Of a DNA stretch of 64,000 nt, positions 43,691 to 51,799 are shown piece by piece. The notes under the pieces were generated by a model, which made no database searches, was not told where the DNA came from, and saw only the letters and a program-made list of their open reading frames with translations. Source of the DNA: a bacterium (GTDB lineage Bacteria > Actinomycetota > Acidimicrobiia > Spongiisociales > Spongiisociaceae); assembly GCA_028820935.1 (NCBI GenBank), contig JAPPHZ010000038.1, positions 57,436 through 121,435 of the forward strand, written 5' to 3'. The first letter of the stretch is position 1, and each line of letters begins with the position of its first letter. Made by a program: the position numbers and the translations under genes.

Positions 43691-44011
43691 CGCAGGGTGC
43701 CGGCCACCACGATTCCGGGCCGGGAGAGCGCGAAAATTTCCAGAAATGTCTTGTTCACATTCCCTGTGAGCAACCCCTGGGGATTGTGTGGATAAGGCCC
43801 TGGTAGGGGCCCATATGCCTGCTGATGTAGTTGTACGGTAGTGGTTACAATATGGCAACCGATGGGTTGATCCGCCGGGCGGCAGGCCGTAAGGTTCTGT
43901 CCAGAAGGCCCGAGGTGCTGGCGCCGAGCGAATCCGTCAGGGGAAGTGCGGTGGAATTCGGTAAAGGTTCCTCGGGCTTTCGCGTGCCCGGATCCGACCG
44001 GCCCCGGTCGA
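43691..44011. other. 321-bp convergent intergenic region with DnaA-box-like sites
   Basis: It lies between two gene ends, so no promoter is expected. The first 110 bp are AT-richer and contain an inverted repeat and a DnaA-box-like site (separate entry). A short GGCCC-TGGTA-GGGCC-type hairpin occurs near 43796-43811. A frame from 43831 runs into the opposite-strand gene and looks spurious. Confidence 0.5.
43751..43795. promoter_or_regulatory. DnaA-box-like cluster / inverted repeat
   Basis: TTGTTCACA (43751-43759), TGTGAGCAA (43765-43773) and TGTGGATAA (43787-43795). The first two form a 9-bp inverted repeat (8 of 9) with a 5-bp spacer. The third is a perfect DnaA box (TTATCCACA) on the minus strand; the others differ from actinobacterial boxes by one or two bases. 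They could be DnaA sites or a transcription-factor operator. Confidence 0.4.
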
Positions 44012-44893
44012 TTAGCCGAGGCCGAACATCAGCTCGTTTAGGCGGACCGATGTGGTGCGGAAGGTCTCGGGGTCGAGACGGACCGACCCGATCTGCAGCC
44101 CGGCCATGCCCTGGTTCCCGGAGGTGATGACCCGCAGCACGTCGTCGTACTCCAGCATTCCCAGGCTCAGGCACCGCCCCTGCCGGTCGTGGACCCCCAC
44201 GATCATCCGGTGGAGGCGGACCAGGTCGAAGCCGGCCGGGAGGCTGGGCGCGAACACGGTGGGGAGGACGCGCCAGCGCTGGAGCGGCGCCGGGAAGGCC
44301 GCGGCGAACCGGGCGGCGCGCATGTCCATACGCTCCTCGGGGCTCATCGGGAGGCCGCCCCGGTTGGCGGCGACGGTGACTACGTTGGCGGAGAGGAACC
44401 GCCGCAGGAGGCCCACCAGCGGCTCCAACTCGCCGCCCCTCTGGACGGCCCATACGGTGTCGGGACGGACCAACTCCGCCTTGTGATACTTGAGCCGCTG
44501 GCCCACCACCCCGGAGACGGTGCCGCTGGTGTCGATGACCACCAGATCCGCCTCCTCCCGGACCGATTCCACCAGCGAGGCCACCCCGGCCACCTGCTGG
44601 AGGATGAACCGGTCCGGCCTGATGCTCCCCACGAAGCGCAGATCATCGGCCTGGGCCAGATCGGCCACGTCGGCGGGGGAGCGGAGCCACTTGAGGCCCA
44701 CGCAGGTGGGCGGCCCCACGGTGGTGCAGGCCAGATCGCTGTCGATGTAGGCGACAGTCCGTCCGTCCTGGAGGGCGGTGTCGACCAGCATGCGGGCCAG
44801 GGTCGTCTTGCCCGAGTCGGGCGCCCCGATGATCATCACCACCCCCTCGGCCGAGGAGAGCAGTTCGGTGTCGTCGAGCCCCGGATCACCCAT
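44012..44893 (-). CDS. Clp1/Grc3-like P-loop polynucleotide kinase family protein
   Basis: A 293-residue P-loop protein. Walker A GAPDSGKTT (23-31), then 'VAYIDSDLACTTVGPPTCVGLK', closely like the Clp1/Grc3 motif that reads D-x-GQ-x-x-x-GPP-x-x-GL, and 'ADLVVIDTSGTVSGVVGQRLKYHKAELVRPD' in part (Walker B region). Clp1/Grc3 proteins phosphorylate RNA 5'-OH ends in eukaryotes and archaea. Bacterial members are poorly studied. The C-terminal part looks like a small beta domain ('LHRMIVGVHDRQGRCLSLGMLEY'). Confidence 0.72.
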   Translation of the reverse strand: MGDPGLDDTELLSSAEGVVMIIGAPDSGKTTLARMLVDTALQDGRTVAYIDSDLACTTVGPPTCVGLKWLRSPADVADLAQADDLRFVGSIRPDRFILQQVAGVASLVESVREEADLVVIDTSGTVSGVVGQRLKYHKAELVRPDTVWAVQRGGELEPLVGLLRRFLSANVVTVAANRGGLPMSPEERMDMRAARFAAAFPAPLQRWRVLPTVFAPSLPAGFDLVRLHRMIVGVHDRQGRCLSLGMLEYDDVLRVITSGNQGMAGLQIGSVRLDPETFRTTSVRLNELMFGLG

Positions 44894-45070
44894 GACCCAA
44901 TGCTAAACCGAGGCCCGGATACGCAAGCGGCGCAGTCCGGTGTGTCCTCCAGGCCAGGCGCGGCGTCCACGCACGCCGCGTAGTAGGTCCCGCTTGCAGA
45001 GGACGCGGTCAGGCTTCCCGATCGGGCCTATGCCGACCAACGTCGCTCACCCCCCTATTCTCGGGCTGAC

Positions 45071-45892
45071 GTGGCTCCGAGCTTTCCGCTTCCGATCACC
45101 TTCCTGTCCGACTTCGGCCGGGAGGACGAGTTCGTCGGGGTGGTGCACGGGGTGATCGCCACGCTGGCGCCCCGGTGCCGCGTGATCGACCTGAACCACC
45201 GGATACCGCCCGGCGACATCCGGGCCGGCGCTCTCACCCTGTTGCGGGCCATCCAGTACATGCCGGCCGGCGTCGTGCTGGCGGTGGTGGACCCCGGCGT
45301 GGGTAGCGACCGCAGGGCCCTGGTCCTGGAGACCGGGTGGGGCTATCTGGTGGGTCCCGACAACGGGATCCTCTCCCCGGCGGCAGCCTTCCTCGGGGGA
45401 GTTACGGAGGCCTACGCGATCGAGAACCCGGACGTGATGCTCCCGTCGCGGGGCCGTACGTTCGAGGGGCGGGACCGGTTCGCCCCCGCGGCCGCCGTGC
45501 TCGCGGCCGGAGAGGCCCGGCCGCACGAGATGGGGCCGCAGCTGGATCCACGGGTGCTGACGCCGCTCCTGCTTCCCCTGTCCGAGGTGACGGACGAGGG
45601 ACGGGTGGAGGGTCGGGCCTGGTGGGTGGACACCTACGGCAACGTCCAGACCAACATCACGCCCGAGGACCTGGAGGAGGCCGGCATCGGGCCGGGCGAG
45701 CGGGTGGTGGTGCGGGTGGGCATGATGAACTACCGGGTGCCCTGGGTGGGGACGTTCGCGGACGTAGGGGAGGGGCGCCCGCTCCTCCATATCGATTCGG
45801 CCGGGCTGATGGCGCTGGCCGTGCGGGGCGGGCGGGCCGACGACCACTTCACGCTCGCCGTGGACTCGTCAGTCGTGATTGCTAGTTGCTAG
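45071..45892 (+). CDS. SAM hydroxide adenosyltransferase family protein (DUF62)
   Basis: A 273-residue DUF62 protein: 'ITFLSDFGREDEFVGVVHGVI', 'AVVDPGVGSDRRALV' (Asp74 and Arg81 of the D-R-H triad), 'LVGPDNGILS', and 'WWVDTYGNVQTNI'. Family enzymes hydrolyse S-adenosylmethionine to adenosine and methionine, or halogenate it. The triad histidine usually in 'TFHGRD' is Glu132 here ('TFEGRDRFAPAAA'). GTG is the start. The last codons (GCT AGT TGC TAG) are themselves part of a heptad repeat, so the repeat has entered the coding end. Confidence 0.83.
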   Translation: MAPSFPLPITFLSDFGREDEFVGVVHGVIATLAPRCRVIDLNHRIPPGDIRAGALTLLRAIQYMPAGVVLAVVDPGVGSDRRALVLETGWGYLVGPDNGILSPAAAFLGGVTEAYAIENPDVMLPSRGRTFEGRDRFAPAAAVLAAGEARPHEMGPQLDPRVLTPLLLPLSEVTDEGRVEGRAWWVDTYGNVQTNITPEDLEEAGIGPGERVVVRVGMMNYRVPWVGTFADVGEGRPLLHIDSAGLMALAVRGGRADDHFTLAVDSSVVIASC

Positions 45893-46159
45893 TGGTGTTT
45901 AGTAACACTGACACCGGCCGCTGATCTAGACGATCTGTTCCAAGGGGATGATGACGTCCGATCAGTTAGTTAGTGTCGTTAGTCAATGTGTGCGTGCCAG
46001 TCGAGGCTGCCACTGTTTCCCCCCGCTATTGCTTCGCCACGGTCCTCGCCTCGGCGATTCGAAACTCAGAAAGCCCAAGAAGACTGGATCGATCTAATCT
46101 AAGACAAGCTACCGCAGACAACTAGCGACTAGCAACTACCGACTAGAAACTAATCTCTA
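45881..46159. repeat. TAGTTGC-type heptad arrays at a convergent gene junction
   Basis: On the plus strand GCTAGTTGCTAGT covers the SAM-enzyme stop (45890-45892). On the minus strand, from the stop at 46159-46157, units read TAGTTTC, TAGTCGG, TAGTTGC, TAGTCGC and TAGTTGT back to about 46121. The roughly 215 bp between them holds no gene that I can support. Confidence 0.65.
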
Positions 46160-46249
46160 CAGGCCCAGCAGTTGGACTGCGAAAACGATCCCGGCCACGC
46201 CGATCAAGGCCAGCAGGATCAGCAACGCGATCGCGGTGCCGGACCTCAT
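46157..46249 (-). CDS. 30-residue single-span membrane peptide
   Basis: ATG 46249 overlaps the stop of the cytochrome c gene (ATGA), so it is translationally coupled. The peptide is nearly all hydrophobic: a short 'MRSGT' start, one helix ('IALLILLALIGVAGIVFAV') and 'QLLGL' end. Size and position fit a small accessory subunit of a respiratory complex, like CcoQ-type or other mini-subunits, but it matches none that I know. Too short for usual gene callers. Confidence 0.6.
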   Translation of the reverse strand: MRSGTAIALLILLALIGVAGIVFAVQLLGL

Positions 46250-47199
46250 TCCTCGACGGGTTCTGCGAATCCGCAGTCGAAGACCGCTTCCTCGACGGGT
46301 TGTCCGCCCAGCACCACCCGCTCGTAGAACACCACGGTGGCGATCTCCTCGGGCGTGAGGGTATCGCTGAAGGAAGGCATGACCCCGCCCGAACCCACCG
46401 CGGTACCGGCGTCACCGTAGGTGTTGCGGCCCGCGGATAGGAAGCCGTCCGTCCCGAGCGAGACCCACTCGATGTGGTCGGTGCACATCGAGAACGTGTC
46501 CAGCAGCGTGCCTGCCAAGGCTGGGCCGGACCCGCCCTCGCCGCTGGCGCCATGGCACGAGCTGCAGCTGGAGGGGGCTGCGAACAGGACGCTTCCCTCG
46601 CCGACCAGCGCCCGCACGTCCACGCCTCCGGCTGCGCCGCCCGCCTCGTAGACGGAGCCGTCGCAGTTCTCGACCAGGCCGGTCAGCCGATCCACGGAGA
46701 GTTGGCCGCCCGGGCCGCAGTTGGGCCCGCCGGCGAAGGCGATCAGGTACGTGAGGCCGATGAGCGGAACGGCGAAGAACAGAGCGGTGAGCCAGCGGGG
46801 GAGCGAGGTGGCGACCCGCTCGGTGAGGCCGGCGGTGGCGCCGGTGATCACCGCCTCGAACCGGTGGGCCTCGGCGAGGGTCACCTGCTCGGGCGCCGGA
46901 GGGCTTCCGACCGCGGTGGCCGCCATCTCGGGAGCGGGCGGCGGGGGGGCGCCGGCCGGCTCGGGAGCTTCAGGTGCGGTCGGAGGGGCCGACGCGGCAA
47001 CCGGTGCAGGTGCGTCACGGGCCGGCTCGGGGGCGGCAGGCGCCCCGGCGCCTGCCGGGGGCGCCGTTCCCCCTGCCCACGCGGTCAGCACCTCCTCGAG
47101 GGTGAGGCCGTCGGCCTCGGCCCGGGCGATGGCCGATCGTTCCACCAGATGCTCGGGGCTTCCGAGCCGGGCGGCCGCGGCGGCGAGAAGCTCGCTCAC
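46246..47199 (-). CDS. Membrane-anchored cytochrome c with N-terminal docking-like segment
   Basis: A 317-residue protein. Residues 1-44 are a helical segment ('SPEHLVERSAIARAEADGLTLEEVLTAWAGG' in part) shared with the next gene and with the subunit-IV-like protein. A Pro/Ala linker (45-120), one membrane helix ('LTALFFAVPLIGLTYLIAFAGG') and a cytochrome c domain with CSSCH (haem c) and a Met ligand in 'VMPSFSDTLTPEEI' follow. It is third in the operon after the CcoN- and CcoO-like genes. Confidence 0.8.
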   Translation of the reverse strand: MSELLAAAAARLGSPEHLVERSAIARAEADGLTLEEVLTAWAGGTAPPAGAGAPAAPEPARDAPAPVAASAPPTAPEAPEPAGAPPPPAPEMAATAVGSPPAPEQVTLAEAHRFEAVITGATAGLTERVATSLPRWLTALFFAVPLIGLTYLIAFAGGPNCGPGGQLSVDRLTGLVENCDGSVYEAGGAAGGVDVRALVGEGSVLFAAPSSCSSCHGASGEGGSGPALAGTLLDTFSMCTDHIEWVSLGTDGFLSAGRNTYGDAGTAVGSGGVMPSFSDTLTPEEIATVVFYERVVLGGQPVEEAVFDCGFAEPVEE

Positions 47200-47236
47200 G
47201 GCGCCGTCTCCCGGGGGCTGGACCGAGGAACCATGA

Positions 47237-48052
47237 CTACTTCAGCTCCGACAGGTAGGTGGCGAGAGCGGTCAGGTCCTGTTCGGACAGATGCGCGTAG
47301 GAGGGATGGTTCCCGGACGCGAACACGCTATCGGGGGTTGACAGGAGGATCATGAGTTCGTCGGCGGTCACTGGGCCCGCGTCGCCCCCGTAAGGCGGCC
47401 GGCTGCCCACATGGGCCAGGTCGGGACCGATCCGCTGGACCCCGAAGGTGTCGGTCTCCAGCGAGTTGGCCCAGCTCTCGGTTACCGGTCCGAGCCCGAC
47501 GTCGGCCAGGACGGGTCTCACCAGCTGGGTGTGGCAGTAGCCGCATCCCTGGTTCGAGTAGACGGCCCGGCCCTCGTGGCCGAGGGCGGACAGGGGAGCG
47601 TCGGGAACCACGTGCCGGAAGTCTCCTCCGGTGTTGTAGGGGCCGATCAGCGTGATGACCAGCCCGATCGCGAACAGGCCCGCCATCATGACCCAGGTCC
47701 GCAACGGATGCAGTCGCACGCCCGCCAGGCGGGGCGTGGCCTTGCTGAGCGCCGGCGCAGCAGGTCGGGACTCCGGCGCCGGGGATACGGCCGCCTGAGC
47801 GACTGCCACGGCTGCGGGCGCCGGCTCGGGAGCGACCGCCGCCGGAGGGGCCGCGGGGGGAGCGGTGGCGGCGGGCTGCGCCTGGGGCTCTGGAGTGGCG
47901 GAGGGCGCGGGGAGCGGAGCGCCGCCGCCCCATGCCGACAGTACGGCCTCGTAGGTGGTCCCGTCGGCCTCGGCGCGGGCCTGGGCCGATCGTTCCACCA
48001 GGTCCTCGGGCGCTCCCAGCGCGGCCGCCGCGGCAGTCAGCAGGTCACTCAT
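47237..48052 (-). CDS. CcoO-like cytochrome c subunit
   Basis: A 271-residue protein: docking-like N-terminus (1-44), Pro/Ala linker, one membrane helix ('WVMMAGLFAIGLVITLIG') and a CcoO-type haem c domain ('GRAVYSNQGCGYCHTQLVRPVLADVG', read in part; CGYCH binds haem). CcoO normally uses a Met in 'MPSY' as second axial ligand; here the place reads 'NHPSYAHL', so His may replace it. Its ATG overlaps the CcoN-like stop by 8 bp, so the two are coupled. Confidence 0.82.
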   Translation of the reverse strand: MSDLLTAAAAALGAPEDLVERSAQARAEADGTTYEAVLSAWGGGAPLPAPSATPEPQAQPAATAPPAAPPAAVAPEPAPAAVAVAQAAVSPAPESRPAAPALSKATPRLAGVRLHPLRTWVMMAGLFAIGLVITLIGPYNTGGDFRHVVPDAPLSALGHEGRAVYSNQGCGYCHTQLVRPVLADVGLGPVTESWANSLETDTFGVQRIGPDLAHVGSRPPYGGDAGPVTADELMILLSTPDSVFASGNHPSYAHLSEQDLTALATYLSELK

Positions 48053-49493
48053 CGTCTCGGGGCTCCACCGGCACCAACATCTCGACCGGACGGGCCGTCC
48101 CTGACACGTAGGTCCCCAGGGCCGTCCACACCATCAGGGCGATCCCCACCAGGGCGACCACCGACGCCAGGGCTCCCAGCGTGAACATCACGTCCACCTC
48201 GGCAAACGTGTCCGCGAATCCCGCCCCCGCATTGAGGCGCGAACCCGAGGCGCTGGCCCAGTTCCAGGTGATCCCCGACACCAGCCCCGCGACCACGAAC
48301 GCCCCGGCGGTGATGCCGCCGCCCCAGGTCAGCAGGCGGAGCCCCCGCTCGGCCGGCGCCTCGCTGGCGAGGTCCCTTCCTGTCGTCCGGGGGAAGGCAT
48401 GGAGTACGAATGCCATCCCGAGGGCGGGTACGGCCACCAGAGCCGTTCCGATAATCAAGCCCTCGTGCCAAGTGGTCAGGCCCACCACCGCGGCGACCGA
48501 CCGGAAGCCGGACAGGCCGGTGAGGACGGTGACCAGGGTGTAGGCGGTCGCTCCGACCATCAGGTACCGGATCACCACGCTCCGGCGGGCCGTCTCCCAG
48601 TCGCCCGACAGCGTCTGGCCGAGGTTGGTCATCACGGCCAGCGCGGCGATCATCAACCCCATGGCCGCGGCGGCCGCCACCGTCTCCGTCCAGCCCGGGG
48701 CGGGGCCGCCGAGGAACCTGGTGGGCGTGGCCAGCAGCGCCGTGCCGGCCAGCGTCCAGAATCCGGCCCGGGCGAGGGGTCCGGAGAACAGCGGCCGGCC
48801 GCTCTCCTTGACCAGCACGTAGTAGGCGGCTCCCAGGGCGGCGGCCGGGAAGGCCAGCCAGAGCAGCCCGTTGGCCACCAGGCCGGCCTGCAGGAACGGG
48901 CCGACACCCTGGAGTCCGGGGATGCTGCCCGTGATGTGCAAGGCCGGGTACCACCAGACCGCCCCCAGGACGTAGAGGGTGGAAACGAAGGCCCCCTCCT
49001 CGGTGCGGTGGCGGAGCATCGAGGTCACCAGGAACGGGGGCAGGAGCAGCAGGGCGGCGATCAGCCAGTCGATGATCGGGGGGAATTCGGCGAGTTCGGG
49101 TCCCGACGGGCCCCGGAACAGCACCGCCAGCGCACCGAGGGTCACCAGTCCGGCGTAAGCGATGCCGCCGAGCAGGGCCTCCCGCTGGCGGGGCATGCGG
49201 GCGCCGACCAGGCGGGGGATCAGGTAATAGGCCACTGCCTGGGTGAGGGTTCCTCCGAATCCGTAGACGAGCATCAGCATGGCGGCGGGCCGGAGGCGCC
49301 CGTACGCCAGGAACTGGCTATCGGCGAAGAGGGTGGGGATCGCCAGCTTGATGAGCATCAGCACCAGCAATCCGGCGCCGGCCAGGAGCAGCAGGCAGGC
49401 TACGGCCATGAGACCGGACGCCGCCCGCTCCCGGCGATCCGCCCCGAGGTGGTCGAGCGAGCCCCGGTCCGTTGTGGAGTCGTCCTGTGTCAA
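48045..49493 (-). CDS. CcoN-like haem-copper-oxidase subunit I homologue lacking all haem/CuB histidines
   Basis: A protein of about 482 residues with 12 membrane helices and the framework of cbb3 subunit I: 'FLAYGRLRPAAML' (helix 2), 'AAYYVLVKESGRPLFSGPLARAGFW' (helix 6-7) and 'LTTWHEGLIIGTALVAVPALGMAFVLHAFPRT' (helix 10), each in part. The low-spin haem His of helix 2, the CuB histidines of helices 6 and 7 and both helix-10 haem histidines are replaced (Ala70, Asn208-region, Thr/Arg, Leu347, Ile349). It cannot be a normal oxygen reductase. Start TTG 49493 follows AAGGG at good spacing. First gene of its operon. Confidence 0.78.
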   Translation of the reverse strand: MTQDDSTTDRGSLDHLGADRRERAASGLMAVACLLLLAGAGLLVLMLIKLAIPTLFADSQFLAYGRLRPAAMLMLVYGFGGTLTQAVAYYLIPRLVGARMPRQREALLGGIAYAGLVTLGALAVLFRGPSGPELAEFPPIIDWLIAALLLLPPFLVTSMLRHRTEEGAFVSTLYVLGAVWWYPALHITGSIPGLQGVGPFLQAGLVANGLLWLAFPAAALGAAYYVLVKESGRPLFSGPLARAGFWTLAGTALLATPTRFLGGPAPGWTETVAAAAAMGLMIAALAVMTNLGQTLSGDWETARRSVVIRYLMVGATAYTLVTVLTGLSGFRSVAAVVGLTTWHEGLIIGTALVAVPALGMAFVLHAFPRTTGRDLASEAPAERGLRLLTWGGGITAGAFVVAGLVSGITWNWASASGSRLNAGAGFADTFAEVDVMFTLGALASVVALVGIALMVWTALGTYVSGTARPVEMLVPVEPRDDE

Positions 49494-49776
49494 TCCGATA
49501 CCCTTCGCGACCTCATCGCTGCCTGACCCGCATAGATTAAACGCTGTGTGGAGGGGGTTCGGTCGCCTCTCCGTCCGATGCGCCCCGGCGCCCCGTCGTG
49601 ACGGCGACAGGCCCGTTCCGCTGTAGCCTGCGGGTTTAGGGAGAGCCCGCCTTTCTGCCACAATGGGGAGGCCTGATCGGCAGAACCCGTTGCCGCGCCA
49701 TCCGGCGGATCAGAGGTGAGTGGGAGCGGTGTCGGGCCGGCCGCGGGTCGAGACGATACGGAGGCGAACTACCGAG
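49494..49776. other. Divergent promoter region between the two respiratory operons
   Basis: This 283-bp region must hold the promoters of both operons. I see a locally AT-rich TTTAATCTAT stretch near 49533-49543 as a possible minus-strand -10, and no Rex-type inverted repeat (TTGTGA-n-TCACAA). No gene seen; GTG codons at 49720 and 49729 are alternative starts for the next gene. Confidence 0.35.
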
Positions 49777-50547
49777 ATGGTGCAACGGATGCTCCGGCAG
49801 ATGAGCGGGACGCAGCGTGCCCTTGCCGGTTGGGGGCTGTTCATAGTGGGTCTCCTCACCCTCGTGCTCGGTATCTGGTTCAACCACTACGCCAACTTCC
49901 CTTCCGTAGAGACGGTCACGATCGGCACGGAGAGCGCCGCCGGCCTGGGCGCCGGTGACTCGGTCACCTACAACCGGGAGGCGCGTACGGTGGCCGCCAC
50001 CCCGGTCATCAACCCCGACCTACCGCAGACCCCGGTGGATCTCGAGGTCCGGGTGGACTACTTCGGGTGGGTGCCCAGGGACTGCTTGATCTCGGGGGGC
50101 GACTGGTGCCTGCCCTGGTTCGCCCTGGGCCACCTGGTGGCGTTCGGCGGGAGCCAGCTGATGCTGCTCGGTGTCGCCGTCGCCGTGCTCCTCGGACGCA
50201 GGATGACCTGGTCCCTGGCCGCGCTGGCGGCCTTCCTCGCCATGATGGAGTTGGTCATCCTGCTGGGTACGGTGGCCTCCGAGTGGCTCAACCTGGCCCA
50301 GGGACCGCTCAACTGGACCGAGCAGAACGACGCCTTCACCATCTGGGCGCCCCTCGTGCTAGGCAACAACGTCGGCATCAGCTGGGGCGCCATCAAGGAC
50401 TTCATCTCCATCAACTACAACATGGGGGCGCTGACCTTTATCATCCTGTTCGCCCGCTGGATACAGAGTTTCGGCGGGCCGATGCCGCAACCACGCACCG
50501 ATGCGGTCTCACCCTACGGACGTCCGCTGGTCAAGGGAGCCGAGTAG
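49777..50547 (+). CDS. Membrane subunit of bc-type complex operon, unknown family
   Basis: A protein of about 256 residues with four membrane helices ('GWGLFIVGLLTLVLGIWF', 'GSQLMLLGVAVAVLLG', 'LAALAAFLAMMELVILLGTVA', 'MGALTFIILFARWIQ') and a periplasmic loop of about 90 residues with two cysteines ('RDCLISGGDWCLPWF'). I do not recognise the family. It leads the plus-strand operon and abuts the ferredoxin gene directly, so it may anchor it. The start is uncertain (ATG 49777 with GGAGG 12 bp upstream; GTG 49720/49729). Confidence 0.65.
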   Translation: MVQRMLRQMSGTQRALAGWGLFIVGLLTLVLGIWFNHYANFPSVETVTIGTESAAGLGAGDSVTYNREARTVAATPVINPDLPQTPVDLEVRVDYFGWVPRDCLISGGDWCLPWFALGHLVAFGGSQLMLLGVAVAVLLGRRMTWSLAALAAFLAMMELVILLGTVASEWLNLAQGPLNWTEQNDAFTIWAPLVLGNNVGISWGAIKDFISINYNMGALTFIILFARWIQSFGGPMPQPRTDAVSPYGRPLVKGAE

Positions 50548-51003
50548 ATGGCGAAGTCTGAGGTCTGGTTCGAGACCCCGCCCTTCCGTGACGACTACCA
50601 GTTGGTCATGGTCGATACCGATTACGTCCAGTCGCAGGTGCGCCCCAAGCAGTTCCTCCATATAAACCAATCCGAGTGCATCCTCTGCGAGGGATGCGTG
50701 GACATCTGCCCGTGGAAGTGCATCCACTACCTATCCCTGGATGCCATCGACGAGGCCTACGACGTGGATCACCCGTCCGACAGCGCCGACAACCTGGGCT
50801 TCTTCGTGGTGGACGAGTACGAGTGCACCCGTTGCGCGCTCTGCATCGATCGCTGCCCCACCAATGTCATTTCCCTCGGTAAGTTCGAGGGTTCGGTGTC
50901 GGACACGGCCATGAACGCCGGTCTGGTGGAGCGCGCCCCATGGGATCTGGATACCGGTGCCCGCGACTTCAAGAACGGGTACACCTACGGAATGCGTTGG
51001 TAG
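50548..51003 (+). CDS. Two-[4Fe-4S] ferredoxin-like subunit
   Basis: A 151-residue protein with two classic clusters: 'CILCEGCVDICPWKC' and 'CTRCALCIDRCPTNV'. The N-terminal 45 residues and C-terminal tail are extra to a plain ferredoxin and may dock to the membrane partners. It starts immediately after the upstream stop, and is followed by cytochrome b, so it is likely a built-in electron-transfer subunit of this bc-type complex, on the cytoplasmic side because no signal is present. Confidence 0.82.
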   Translation: MAKSEVWFETPPFRDDYQLVMVDTDYVQSQVRPKQFLHINQSECILCEGCVDICPWKCIHYLSLDAIDEAYDVDHPSDSADNLGFFVVDEYECTRCALCIDRCPTNVISLGKFEGSVSDTAMNAGLVERAPWDLDTGARDFKNGYTYGMRW

Positions 51004-51018
51004 AGCGGAGGAAAGCGG

Positions 51019-51789
51019 ATGCTCAACGGCGGTTTGAAGGTCAGGGAGCGGGTCGGCGAGGCGGCCGACGCCTTCCGGGCGAGCCCCTTCTGGGAGTCGA
51101 TGTTCCGTCCCGGATCGCCCTTCAAGCGGGGCTACAGCGACAGCCCCCGCAACCGGTCCTACGTGATCATGAACAACGTCCTCTACCACCTGCATCCCGT
51201 CAAGGTGAAGCGCCATGCGGTGCGGCTCTCCTACACCTTGTGCCTGGGCGGGATGAGCTTCTTCCTCTTCATCCTGCTGACCATCACCGGCATATTCCTG
51301 ATGTTCTACTACCGGCCCACCGCCCCGGCCGCCTACATCGATGTCGAGGCTCTCTCCACCTCGGTCGCCTTCGGCTCGCTGGTGCGGAACCTGCACCGTT
51401 GGGGCGCGCACCTCATGGTGCTGACCGTGTTCCTCCACATGTCCCGGGTCTTCTATCACGGCGCCTACAAGCCGCCCCGGGAGTTCAACTGGGTGGTGGG
51501 CGTGGTCCTCCTGCTCCTCACCCTGCTGCTCTCCTTCACCGGATACCTGCTGCCGTGGGATCAGCTGGCGCTGTGGGCGGTGACGGTGGGAACCAACATG
51601 GCGGGCTTCACGCCCATGTTCGGCAACCAAGTGAAGTTCGCCCTGCTGGGGGGTATCGAGGTAACCGGCAACACGCTGCTGCGCTTCTACGTGCTGCACG
51701 TCCTCTTCCTACCGTTCGTGATAGTCATCTTCATGGCCGTGCACTTCTGGAGGGTGCGCAAGGACGGCGGCATCTCGGGACCGCTGTAG
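51019..51789 (+). CDS. Cytochrome b6-like protein (N-terminal cytochrome b)
   Basis: A 256-residue four-helix cytochrome b. All four haem ligands are present: His pair in '[20 protein letters not shown]' (first and last His, 14 apart) and in '[29 protein letters not shown]' (in part). '[16 protein letters not shown]' marks the Qo region. Length and the separate subunit-IV gene make this a b6-type split arrangement, unlike the fused QcrB usual in actinobacteria. AGGAAAG precedes the ATG. Confidence 0.87.
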   Translation: MLNGGLKVRERVGEAADAFRASPFWESMFRPGSPFKRGYSDSPRNRSYVIMNNVLYHLHPVKVKRHAVRLSYTLCLGGMSFFLFILLTITGIFLMFYYRPTAPAAYIDVEALSTSVAFGSLVRNLHRWGAHLMVLTVFLHMSRVFYHGAYKPPREFNWVVGVVLLLLTLLLSFTGYLLPWDQLALWAVTVGTNMAGFTPMFGNQVKFALLGGIEVTGNTLLRFYVLHVLFLPFVIVIFMAVHFWRVRKDGGISGPL

Positions 51790-51799
51790 GGGTGGCTCG

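Noticed and set aside
43831..44127. 98-codon plus-strand frame after ybjN
   Set aside because: Runs into the 3' end of the Clp1-like gene on the other strand, Arg/Ser-rich, with no ribosome-binding site or family.
48399..49526. 375-codon plus-strand frame opposite the CcoN-like gene
   Set aside because: Low-complexity Gly/Gln/Glu/His composition typical of the antisense of a hydrophobic protein.
49494..49776. Rex operator for the divergent respiratory operons
   Set aside because: No TTGTGA-spacer-TCACAA type inverted repeat is present in the region.
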